Positions 1 through 6,735 of a DNA stretch of 8,158 nucleotides are shown in pieces (within the stretch, counting starts at the first letter, position 1; each line of letters begins with the position of its first letter). This DNA comes from an uncultured Oscillospiraceae bacterium. Its GTDB lineage: Bacteria > Bacillota > Clostridia > Oscillospirales > Acutalibacteraceae. The DNA lies in assembly GCA_905200265.1 (NCBI GenBank), contig CAJKJS010000053.1, forward strand, positions 1 through 8,158, in the 5' to 3' direction. A model generated the notes under the pieces. It was not told the DNA's origin. It did no database searches and saw nothing but the letters and a program-made list of their open reading frames with translations. The position numbers were made by a program, and so were the translations under genes.

Positions 1-1253
1 ATGCGGGCTTTTTGCGGGAAGGCGTGGTGACCGTCGACGGGCAGGACCCGGCGCAGCTGCCGCCGCCGGAAAAATGCGCCGTCATCGGCATGATGTTCCA
101 AAACCCGGAATTGCAGTTTTGCATGGATACGGTGGAAAACGAGCTGATTTTCTGCCTGGAAAACCGGTGTATCCCGCCCGGGGAGATTCCTGCCCGGGTG
201 GACGACGCGCTGAAATTTTGCGGCATCAGCACCCTGCGGCACCGCACACTCTTGTCTTTATCCGGGGGCGAGCGGCAAAAAGTTATGCTGGCCTGCACCG
301 TGGCGCTGCAATCGCAGTGGCTGCTATTAGATGAACCCTTTGCCAACGTGGATGAACAAAGTGCGGCGCAAATCGCCCAAAAACTCCGCCGGCTGCATAA
401 GGAGCGGCAGGTGGGCATTGTGGCGGTCGATCACCGGCTGGACCACTGGCTGCAAGTAGCGGACACATTGTGCGTGATGGAAAACGGGGCTATCACCGAA
501 ACGGCTCCCATGGACCACCCGCCGGCCAGTGACTGGCTGGAAGAAAAGGGCATTATTGTGCCCCACCGGCCGTACCGTGCGCCGGTTTCCCACCGCGAAG
601 CCGGGAACACGGCCCTATCTCTCCGGCACGTCACCGTGCGCCTGGGGGGCAAACCGGTGCTGCTCGATTGCAGCGCGGATTTTGCCGCCGGGCAGGTCCA
701 CGCCATTTTGGGGGAAAGCGGCTGCGGCAAGAGTACATTGTTTGGGGCGGTGACGGGACTGTGTAAGTATGCCGGTACTGTCACGGTAGCGGGCACGGAT
801 GTAAAAAAGCGCCGCCATTTGGCGCCGGGCACCCTGGGGCTGGTCACCCAGAATCCCCAGGACCAGTTTGTGTTCGATACCGTGTATGAGGAAGTGTACA
901 AAAGCCTGCTGTCAAAAGGGGAAAAGGTGGCCCGCGCGGAGGCGGAACAGGCGCTGCGCCAAAGTAACCTGTGGCGGTACCGCGATTTGTCGCCCTATAT
1001 GCTCAGCCAGGGCCAGCAGCGCCGGTTGGGCGTGACGGCGCTGTTATCCTATGACTGTTCGGTGCTGCTGTGTGATGAGCCTACCTATGCCCAGGACCGC
1101 CGCAATACCGTGGCGCTGATGGACGGGCTCACCCGCCAGGCGGGGGAAAAGGGCGTGTGCCTGTTGTTTTCCACCCACGACAGTGAGTTAGCCGAAAGTT
1201 ATGCCGATGTGATTTGGCGTTTGGAAGGGGGCAAGCTCTATGCGCAGTCTTGA
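1..1253 (+). CDS. ECF transporter fused two-domain ATPase (EcfA-type), 5'-truncated by window edge
   Basis: ATP-hydrolysing subunit of an energy-coupling factor (ECF) importer, which powers uptake of vitamins or metals through an S component and EcfT. The reading frame is already open at base 3, so the true start and the first Walker A lie upstream of the window. Counting visible residues from base 3, the first ABC domain shows a Q-loop FQNPELQF (Q33), signature LSGGE (86-90), Walker B LLLDEP (107-112) and switch His144. The second domain shows Walker A GESGCGKST (237-245), Q-loop TQNPQDQF (Q283), signature LSQGQ (334-338), Walker B VLLCDEP (354-360) and His392. The FQNP/TQNP Q-loops are typical of ECF ATPases, and one chain carrying both domains resembles YkoD-type fusions. 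The second signature has Gln where LSGGQ has its first Gly. The stop codon overlaps the following ecfT by 14 bp, so the two are probably translationally coupled. The substrate is unknown because no S component is visible. Confidence 0.93.
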   Translation, partial: AGFLREGVVTVDGQDPAQLPPPEKCAVIGMMFQNPELQFCMDTVENELIFCLENRCIPPGEIPARVDDALKFCGISTLRHRTLLSLSGGERQKVMLACTVALQSQWLLLDEPFANVDEQSAAQIAQKLRRLHKERQVGIVAVDHRLDHWLQVADTLCVMENGAITETAPMDHPPASDWLEEKGIIVPHRPYRAPVSHREAGNTALSLRHVTVRLGGKPVLLDCSADFAAGQVHAILGESGCGKSTLFGAVTGLCKYAGTVTVAGTDVKKRRHLAPGTLGLVTQNPQDQFVFDTVYEEVYKSLLSKGEKVARAEAEQALRQSNLWRYRDLSPYMLSQGQQRRLGVTALLSYDCSVLLCDEPTYAQDRRNTVALMDGLTRQAGEKGVCLLFSTHDSELAESYADVIWRLEGGKLYAQS

Positions 1254-1941
1254 TCCGGCGTGCAAATTTGTAGGGCTGCTGGTGCCCACCTTCTTTTTGG
1301 CGGCGTTTTCGGACCCCTTTTGGAATTTGGTATTTTTTGCTCTGTGCTTTTTGGGGCTTTGCCTCTCTAAAGTCAACCTCAAAGTATTTGCAGGCGTCAT
1401 GGCGCCGGTGCTGCTCATGGCGTTTGCCATGTTCATGACCGGGTACCATTTCCCGGCCCAGGGCAATTTGCCCGTCAATGCCGAAAGCCTGCATATCAGC
1501 TCGTCGGCAGTATATAACGGGCTGCTGATGAGCAGCCGGGTGCTGGCCTATGCGGCGGCGGGGCTGCTGTTTGCCCTGACCACCGACCGCATCCATATGG
1601 TGCGCTCGTTCCAGCAGCATTTCCATTTGCCCCAGGCGTTTGCCTACGGCCTTTTGGCGGCGTGGGGCGTGTTCCCGCACATGGCGCAGGAGTACCGCCG
1701 GGCCCGGGTGGCGCTGCGCATGCGGGGGCAAAAAGCATGGCCGGTGTCACCGGCGGTGCTCAAGCCGCTGCTCGTAAAATCCGTGCGCTGGTCGGAAGAG
1801 CTGGCCATCGCCATGGAATCAAAGGGGTTTTCCGGCAAAGCGAAACGCACCCAGTTTCAGCCCTGCCGCATCAAACCCATCGATCTTCTCTTTGTCCTTC
1901 TGGGCTGTGTCGTTTGGCCCACTCTTCTGTTTCTTTTGTAA
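1240..1941 (+). CDS. ECF transporter transmembrane coupling protein (EcfT / CbiQ family)
   Basis: Membrane scaffold of an ECF importer that passes motion from the ATPases to the substrate-binding S component. It has 233 residues, normal for the family. It begins with the family-like LDPACKF segment. Hydrophobic spans lie at about 11-24, 27-42, 48-68, 100-115, 132-147 and 214-233. The cytoplasmic coupling region (about 148-205) carries the two short motifs that dock into the ATPases: ALRMRG (158-163) and AMESKG (191-196). The usual motif is Ala-Arg-Gly; the first copy is close (MRG) and the second is altered to SKG. The ATG at 1240 is preceded by a purine-rich GGAAGGGGG (1223-1231) inside the upstream gene and overlaps that gene by 14 bp, which supports this start and an operon. 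Family assignment is firm; the transported substrate is unknown. Confidence 0.92.
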   Translation: MRSLDPACKFVGLLVPTFFLAAFSDPFWNLVFFALCFLGLCLSKVNLKVFAGVMAPVLLMAFAMFMTGYHFPAQGNLPVNAESLHISSSAVYNGLLMSSRVLAYAAAGLLFALTTDRIHMVRSFQQHFHLPQAFAYGLLAAWGVFPHMAQEYRRARVALRMRGQKAWPVSPAVLKPLLVKSVRWSEELAIAMESKGFSGKAKRTQFQPCRIKPIDLLFVLLGCVVWPTLLFLL

Positions 1942-1949
1942 TAAATAGA

Positions 1950-1990
1950 AAAAGGCAGACACTTTTCATAAGTGCCTGCCTTTTCTTTTT
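1950..1990. terminator. Bidirectional rho-independent terminator between convergent genes
   Basis: An inverted repeat pairs AAAAGGCAG-A-CACTT (1950-1964) with AAGTG-C-CTGCCTTTT (1970-1984) around the loop TTCAT. This gives 14 base pairs with one A/C mismatch. On the + strand the stem runs into TTTTCTTTTTCC; on the minus strand the A-run before it reads as a T-tract. It lies 8 bp after the ecfT stop and 12 bp after the end of the minus-strand glycosidase, so it can stop both converging transcripts. Confidence 0.88.
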
Positions 1991-1996
1991 CCTCTT

Positions 1997-4207
1997 TTAT
2001 ACCGTTTCTTCCAGACGGAAGGAAGCGCGGCGGGTGAGGGCGTCGCGGCTGTCGAGCCCCACCATCACGTCGAACCGGCCGGGTTCTGCCACCCAGTTAC
2101 CTTCGGCGTTATAGAAACGCAGCATGTCCGTCGTGACCGTAAACGGCACCACCTGGCTTTCGCCGGGCTGCAAGGGTACCCGGGTAAAGGCTTTCAGTTC
2201 CTGCACCGGGCGGGCAATGGAAGCGGCCACATCCTGCACATACAGCTGGCACAGCGCCGTGCCGGGGCGGCGGCCGGTGTTTGTCACCTTCGCCTGCACC
2301 GTCAGGGTGCCGTCCATGTTTATGGTGGCCTCCGACAGCGTCAGATCCTCCACCGTAAACGTGGTATAACTAAGGCCGAACCCAAAGGGGAACAGCGGCT
2401 CGTTGGGGCCGTCCATGTAATTCGATTCAAACCGCACGTACGGGGTACCGGCTTTGTGGGGACGCCCGGTATTCATGTGGTTGTAGTAAACGGGAATTTG
2501 TCCCTGGGATACCGGGAAGCTCATGGTCAGGTGCCCCGTAGGTTCGGTATGTCCCAGCAGTACGTCGCTAATCGCGTGCCCGGCTTCATGGCCCAGGAAC
2601 CAGGTTTCTACCACGGCATCTGCCTGGGGCAGGATGTCCGAAAGCAGCAGCGGACGGCCGTTGGTGAGCAGCAAAATCACCGGTTTGTGGCAGGCCGCGA
2701 TGGTTTCCAGCAGTTCCAGCTGGACAGCGGGCAGGGTGATATGCTGCACCGAAGCGGATTCACCGCTCATGGAGCTGTCTTCACCCAAGCACAAGACGCA
2801 TATGTCGCTTTCGTACACGGCGGCGCAGGCGTTTTCAATCCCGTCTTCGATGGCGTCGTGGACGCCGCAGCCGGGTTCATACCGCACGGTGACACCGGCC
2901 TCCTCCAGCCCTTGCCGGATGGTGACGAACCGGTCCGTAAAGGACGTAAACTGCCAGCACCCGCCCATGTCGCGGTTATCGGCCATGGGGCCGATGAGGG
3001 CCACGGTTTCTTTGCCCGACAGGGGCAAAACGTCTCCGCGGTTTTGCAGGAGGACGATGGATTCGCTCGCGAGCTTGCGGCTATGGGCCAGATGGTCGCG
3101 GCACAGCATCTTTTCTTTTAATTCCTCGGGCCGGATATGGCGGTACGGGTCTTCCATCAGCCCCAGGCGGTATTTAAACGTCAGCACCCGGCGTACCCCG
3201 TCGTCGATCATCGATTCCGGCACTTTGCCTTCCCGCACCAGCCGGGGCAGATGACGGTTATAAAAATCGGTGGCCATTTCCATATCCAAGGTGGCACGCA
3301 GGCACTTTTGCGCCGCGTCGGCTTCATCTTCGGCCACGCCGTGAACCAGCAGTTCCCCTACGGCGTTGTAGTCCGAAATAATCAGCCCGTCAAAACCCAG
3401 TTCCTGCCGCAACAGGTCATGGCACAGCGGCCGGTTGGCCACACTGGGGACGCCGTTGACAATATTGAACGAAGTCATCAGCGACGCGCACCCTTCTTCC
3501 ACCGCGGCGCGGAACGGCGGCAAATAGGTGTTGCGCAGGGCCGTTTCGGAAAATTCCGTGGTGTTGTAATCCCGCCCGCCTTCGGCCGCGGCATACCCTA
3601 AGTAGTGTTTCACGCAGGCCATCAGGCTGTCTTCGTTATGCAGGTCGTCCCCCTGGAACCCCCGTACCACGGCCCGGCCTACCTGCGCAGCCAGGTACGG
3701 GTCTTCCCCGGCGCCTTCGGCTACCCGGCCCCAGCGGGGGTCGTGGGCCACGTCCACCATGGGGGAAAACGCCACATGCAGCCCGGCGCAGCTGGCTTCT
3801 TTCGCGGCGATGCGTGCGGCCTTTTCAATGGCGGGCATATCGAAACTGCACGCCCATCCCAGCGGAATGGGGAACACGGTCTGGTATCCGTGGATAACAT
3901 CCTGGCAGAACAGCAGCGGAATGCGCAGCCGGCTTTCTTCCACGGCCATTTTCTGCCATTTTTCAATCTGACCGGCGATATCCTGGGCCGGGGCAATAAA
4001 GATCGTGGAGCCGATCTTGCCTTCCCGGATCAGGTCTTCCATCGGGTCCTGCTGTACGTCCATGCCGATATCCGCCGTGGCGGGGCCGGGGCTTTGGACC
4101 AGCTGGCCCACTTTTTCTTCCAGGGTCATTTGTTTGAGAAGATCGTCGACGGCCTTACGGATTTCGTCTTCCGTACGGGCCGTGCGGTCATAAGGAAATT
4201 CGTTCAT
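1997..4207 (-). CDS. Glycoside hydrolase family 3 beta-glucosidase, BglX-like, cytoplasmic
   Basis: Retaining exo-acting glycosidase that removes a terminal sugar, typically beta-D-glucose, from the non-reducing end of oligosaccharides or glycosides. The 736 residues show the BglX-type order. A TIM barrel (about 20-350) carries CQD (D103), DPRWGR (156-161), KHYLGY (200-205) and the nucleophile motif ISDY with Asp279. An alpha/beta sandwich (about 380-570) carries GEDSSMSGE, where Glu483 (or Glu476) is the likely acid/base. PFGFGLSYTTF (607-617) is followed by a fibronectin-III-like domain to the C-terminus. There is no signal peptide; the protein starts MNEFPYDRTA, so cytoplasmic action is inferred. 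The ATG at 4207 has GGAAGGAG 8 nt upstream on its strand, which fixes the start. It is a single gene, divergent from the other glycosidases and converging on ecfT. Beta-xylosidase or another exo-specificity cannot be excluded from sequence. Confidence 0.95.
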   Translation of the reverse strand: MNEFPYDRTARTEDEIRKAVDDLLKQMTLEEKVGQLVQSPGPATADIGMDVQQDPMEDLIREGKIGSTIFIAPAQDIAGQIEKWQKMAVEESRLRIPLLFCQDVIHGYQTVFPIPLGWACSFDMPAIEKAARIAAKEASCAGLHVAFSPMVDVAHDPRWGRVAEGAGEDPYLAAQVGRAVVRGFQGDDLHNEDSLMACVKHYLGYAAAEGGRDYNTTEFSETALRNTYLPPFRAAVEEGCASLMTSFNIVNGVPSVANRPLCHDLLRQELGFDGLIISDYNAVGELLVHGVAEDEADAAQKCLRATLDMEMATDFYNRHLPRLVREGKVPESMIDDGVRRVLTFKYRLGLMEDPYRHIRPEELKEKMLCRDHLAHSRKLASESIVLLQNRGDVLPLSGKETVALIGPMADNRDMGGCWQFTSFTDRFVTIRQGLEEAGVTVRYEPGCGVHDAIEDGIENACAAVYESDICVLCLGEDSSMSGESASVQHITLPAVQLELLETIAACHKPVILLLTNGRPLLLSDILPQADAVVETWFLGHEAGHAISDVLLGHTEPTGHLTMSFPVSQGQIPVYYNHMNTGRPHKAGTPYVRFESNYMDGPNEPLFPFGFGLSYTTFTVEDLTLSEATINMDGTLTVQAKVTNTGRRPGTALCQLYVQDVAASIARPVQELKAFTRVPLQPGESQVVPFTVTTDMLRFYNAEGNWVAEPGRFDVMVGLDSRDALTRRASFRLEETV

Positions 4208-4215
4208 GATGAAGG

Positions 4216-4223
4216 CTCCTTCC
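4216..4223 (-). promoter_or_regulatory. Ribosome binding site of the minus-strand GH3 gene
   Basis: On the minus strand GGAAGGAG (AAGGAG core at 4221-4216) lies 8 nt before the ATG at 4207. This strong Shine-Dalgarno site confirms the chosen start. Confidence 0.85.
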
Positions 4224-4246
4224 AGTCGTTGTGGGTTCGTATGTTC

Positions 4247-4275
4247 ATCATACCGAAGTTTTGAAAAAAACGCAA
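4247..4275 (-). promoter_or_regulatory. Predicted sigma-70/SigA promoter for the minus-strand GH3 gene
   Basis: On the minus strand a -10 TATGAT (4252-4247, five of six consensus bases) lies 17 bp from a weak -35 TTGCGT (4275-4270, three of six). Transcription would begin near 4240, giving a leader of about 33 nt. The weak -35 suggests that an activator or relief from a repressor may matter. This is a prediction from pattern only. Confidence 0.55.
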
Positions 4276-4279
4276 CGGG

Positions 4280-4290
4280 TTTTCAGAAAA
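4280..4290. promoter_or_regulatory. Candidate operator dyad TTTTCAGAAAA upstream of the leftward promoter
   Basis: A perfect 11-bp dyad, TTTTC-A-GAAAA, lies 4 bp upstream of the leftward -35. A similar TTTC/GAAA dyad overlaps the rightward -35 at 4340-4352. The position suggests a regulator site, but AT-rich intergenic DNA can produce short dyads by chance, and no regulator gene is in the window. Confidence 0.3.
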
Positions 4291-4339
4291 AGCCTCACCC
4301 CTGACAAAACGCGCAATTTTTTCCTTGATATCATACAAT

Positions 4340-4352
4340 TTTCTGGTAGAAA
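4340..4352. promoter_or_regulatory. Candidate operator dyad TTTCTGGTAGAAA overlapping the rightward -35
   Basis: Perfect 5-bp arms, TTTCT and AGAAA, flank GGT. The right arm forms most of the predicted -35 hexamer TAGAAA of the rightward promoter, so a bound protein would be placed to block RNA polymerase. Its centre is about 61 bp from the dyad at 4280-4290. The operator role is inferred. Confidence 0.3.
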
Positions 4353-4375
4353 CGAAGGAAAAAGTTCGGTATAAT
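4347..4375 (+). promoter_or_regulatory. Predicted sigma-70/SigA promoter for the GH3-GH30 operon
   Basis: A perfect -10 TATAAT (4370-4375) is spaced 17 bp from a -35 TAGAAA (4347-4352, four of six consensus bases). The predicted start near 4382 gives a leader of about 62 nt before the GTG at 4444. The -10 context TTCGGTATAATAA closely matches that of the divergent leftward promoter. Confidence 0.72.
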
Positions 4376-4396
4376 AAAAGTGGTATGGACTGCACC

Positions 4397-4409
4397 GGCT
4401 GGCGCAGCC
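4397..4409 (+). other. Small hairpin in the leader of the GH3-GH30 operon
   Basis: GGCTG-GCG-CAGCC forms a perfect 5-bp, GC-rich stem with a 3-nt loop, about 20 nt upstream of the Shine-Dalgarno GGGGAG (4429-4434). No U-tract follows, so it is not an intrinsic terminator. It may stabilise the mRNA 5' end or be incidental; CTGC/GCAG (4390-4393 with 4404-4407) offers a competing pairing. I recognise no riboswitch class in this short leader. Confidence 0.3.
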
Positions 4410-4443
4410 CGTCTTTACGATATGAAATGGGGAGTGTTGACAC

Positions 4444-6708
4444 GTGGATGTAAAAAAACTGGTAGCACAAATGACATTGGAAGAAAAAGCCGGGCTGTGC
4501 TCGGGCCTTGATTTTTGGCACACGAAGCCGGTAGAGAGGCTGGGTGTGCCGTCGGTGATGGTATCCGATGGCCCTCATGGCCTGCGTAAACAGGCCGAAG
4601 GCGGCGACCATTTGGGGATTAACGAGAGCATCAAGGCCGTCTGTTTCCCCACGGGTTCGTGCCTGGCCAGCTCCTTTGATCGGGATTTGGTATATGAAGT
4701 GGGGCAAACCATCGGCAAAGAATGCCAGGCCGAAAATGTTTCGGTGATTTTGGGGCCCGCCGCCAATATTAAGCGGTCGCCGCTGTGCGGGCGCAATTTT
4801 GAATATTTGAGCGAAGATCCGTATTTGTCTTCGCAGCTGGCCGGGGCCCATATCCGCGGGGTGCAGAGCCAGAACGTGGGCACCTCGTTAAAGCATTTTG
4901 CCGCCAACAACCAGGAACACCGTCGTATGTCCTCCAGCAGTGAAATCGACGAGCGCACCTTCCGGGAAATTTACCTCGCTTCCTTTGAAGCCGCGGTGAA
5001 AGAAGCCAAGCCCTGGACGGTGATGTGTTCCTATAACCGTATTAACGGCGTGTATGCGTCGGAAAACCACCGCCTGCTCACCGAAATCCTGCGGGATGAA
5101 TGGGGCTTTGACGGCTATGTCATGAGCGACTGGGGCGCCGTAAACCAGCGGGTGGACGGCCTGAAAGCCGGGCTGGAACTGGAAATGCCCGGCGGCAACC
5201 GCGCGAACGACGAGAAAATTATTAAAGCCGTACAAAATGGGGAACTGGAAGAAAGCGTGCTGGATGAAGCCTGCGAACGTATGCTGACGGTTTTGTACCG
5301 GTACGTGGAACAGAAAAAAGACGGCGTCGTGTTCGACCGGGATGCCGACCACGAAGTGGCCCGCCGGGTGGCTTCCCAGTGCATGGTACTCCTGCGCAAT
5401 GAGGAAAACATCCTGCCCCTTCAAAAGGAGCAGAAAGTCGCGTTTATCGGCAAATTTGCCCAGGCGCCGCGGTACCAGGGCGGCGGCAGCTCCCATATCA
5501 ATTCCCACAAAGTGACCAGCGCGCTGGAAGCCGTGAAAGATGTGGCGACTGTCACCTATGCCCAGGGGTACGACACAAAAGAAGACGTCACCCTGCCCGA
5601 TCTGCATGACGAAGCCGTGAAAACCGCAGCGGCAGCCGATGTGGCCGTGATCTTTGCCGGGTTGCCCGATGCGTTCGAATCGGAAGGCTACGACCGCACC
5701 CACCTGAACCTGCCCAATTGCCAGACCCGGCTGATCGATGACATCTGCGCCGTGCAGAAAAACGTGGTCGTGGTACTGCACAACGGTTCGCCGGTCGTTA
5801 TGCCGTGGAAAGACAAGGTCAAGGGCATTTTGGAAGTATACCTGGGCGGCCAGGCCGTAGGCGGCGCCACGGTGGATGTGCTGTACGGCAGCGTGAACCC
5901 CAGCGGGCGGCTGGCCGAAACCTTCCCCAAAAAGCTGTCGGATAACCCGTCGTACCTGTATTACCTGGGCGAAGGGGATGTGACCGAATACCGTGAAGGC
6001 GTGTATGTGGGGTACCGGTATTACGATAAAAAAGAGATGGATGTGCTCTATCCCTTCGGGTATGGCCTCAGTTACACTACGTTTGCCTATCAAGATATGA
6101 AGGCTAGCTGCGAGGAAATGGACGACACCGATACCGTCACCGTGACGCTCACCGTGAAAAACACGGGCGACCGGGCCGGGAGAGAAGTCGTACAGCTGTA
6201 CATGCAGCCGGGTGACGGGAAGGTCATGCGCCCCGTGCGGGAACTGAAGGGCTTTGCCAAAGTGGAACTGCAGCCCGGGGAAGAAAAAGAAGTATCCTTT
6301 ACGCTGTCGAAGCGTTCGTTTGCGTATTACAACACCCAGCTTAAGGACTGGCACGTGGAAAGCGGCGTCTACACCCTGTGGGCGGCGAAAAACTCCCGGG
6401 AACTTGTGTGCAGCGTGCAGGTGAAAGTGAACAGCACCGTGGATATCCCCAGAGTATACACCCGCAATACCACGTTTGGCGATCTGCTCAGCGACCCCAA
6501 AGCCGCGCAGGTTGCGAAAAAACTCATGGGCGGCGTCAGCATCATGAGCAGTGACTCGGACAGCGATAACGACACCCTGGGCGAAGGCACCGCCGATATG
6601 ATGGCGGCCATGATGAAAGATATGCCCCTGCGGGCCGCAGTCAGTTTTTCGGGCGGCGCGTTTAACGATGAAAAATTGGAAGAAGCCCTGCGGGAACTCA
6701 ATGCCTAA
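4444..6708 (+). CDS. Glycoside hydrolase family 3 beta-glucosidase with C-terminal extension, cytoplasmic
   Basis: Retaining exo-beta-glycosidase of a GH3 class different from the divergent neighbour. In its 754 residues the barrel comes first: DGPHGLR (42-48), GRNFEYLSEDP (116-126), KHF (150-152) and the nucleophile motif MSDWGA with Asp229. The alpha/beta sandwich (about 312-500) holds ESEGYDR (412-418), where Glu414 matches the acid/base position of this class. YPFGYGLSYTTF (536-547) and a fibronectin-III-like domain (about 560-660) follow. The last 85-90 residues form an extension with a Ser/Asp-rich linker (702-710) and a MPLRAAVSFSGG segment (727-738). No PA14 insert and no signal peptide are seen. 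Start is GTG at 4444, with GGGGAG 9 nt upstream; the nearby ATG at 4448 is out of frame and meets TAA at once. It is the first gene of an operon with the GH30 gene. The aglycone or linkage preference cannot be read from sequence. Confidence 0.95.
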   Translation: MDVKKLVAQMTLEEKAGLCSGLDFWHTKPVERLGVPSVMVSDGPHGLRKQAEGGDHLGINESIKAVCFPTGSCLASSFDRDLVYEVGQTIGKECQAENVSVILGPAANIKRSPLCGRNFEYLSEDPYLSSQLAGAHIRGVQSQNVGTSLKHFAANNQEHRRMSSSSEIDERTFREIYLASFEAAVKEAKPWTVMCSYNRINGVYASENHRLLTEILRDEWGFDGYVMSDWGAVNQRVDGLKAGLELEMPGGNRANDEKIIKAVQNGELEESVLDEACERMLTVLYRYVEQKKDGVVFDRDADHEVARRVASQCMVLLRNEENILPLQKEQKVAFIGKFAQAPRYQGGGSSHINSHKVTSALEAVKDVATVTYAQGYDTKEDVTLPDLHDEAVKTAAAADVAVIFAGLPDAFESEGYDRTHLNLPNCQTRLIDDICAVQKNVVVVLHNGSPVVMPWKDKVKGILEVYLGGQAVGGATVDVLYGSVNPSGRLAETFPKKLSDNPSYLYYLGEGDVTEYREGVYVGYRYYDKKEMDVLYPFGYGLSYTTFAYQDMKASCEEMDDTDTVTVTLTVKNTGDRAGREVVQLYMQPGDGKVMRPVRELKGFAKVELQPGEEKEVSFTLSKRSFAYYNTQLKDWHVESGVYTLWAAKNSRELVCSVQVKVNSTVDIPRVYTRNTTFGDLLSDPKAAQVAKKLMGGVSIMSSDSDSDNDTLGEGTADMMAAMMKDMPLRAAVSFSGGAFNDEKLEEALRELNA

Positions 6709-6720
6709 ACCCGCATGAGG

Positions 6721-6727
6721 AAAGGAG
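6721..6727 (+). promoter_or_regulatory. Ribosome binding site deciding the GH30 start
   Basis: AAAGGAG lies 8 nt before the ATG at 6736. An in-frame ATG at 6715 is also open, but it lies upstream of this site, has no Shine-Dalgarno of its own at the right distance, and would translate the site into an unlikely MRKGENN leader. The 6736 start is therefore preferred. Confidence 0.85.
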
Positions 6728-6735
6728 AAAACAAC

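Noticed and set aside
1129..1731. A 200-codon minus-strand open frame opposite the ATPase end and ecfT
   Set aside because: Its Arg/His/Gln/Pro-rich composition is typical of antisense GC-rich coding sequence, and it lies opposite a well-supported EcfT with clear membrane spans.
2456..4264. Several + strand open frames of 150-240 codons (for example 2456-3121, 2523-3254, 3605-4264)
   Set aside because: They are antisense shadows of the BglX-like GH3 gene, which has complete family motifs and a strong ribosome binding site. Their translations show no domain, and they follow its codon structure.
4301..4336. Possible CcpA (cre-like) or LacI-type sites, including AAAACGCGCAATTTT and TGATATCA
   Set aside because: The first lacks the CG centre and paired arms of a cre site and is only weakly palindromic. 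TGATATCA is a perfect 8-mer, but its symmetry does not extend, so it is too short to support an operator.
4204..4851. A 215-codon minus-strand open frame crossing the divergent intergenic region
   Set aside because: It reads through both predicted promoters and the start of the second GH3 gene, has no family motif, and is explained by low stop density.
6715..6735. Upstream in-frame ATG as an alternative start of the GH30 gene
   Set aside because: The segment contains the Shine-Dalgarno AAAGGAG that serves the ATG at 6736, and GH30-like sequence begins only after that ATG.
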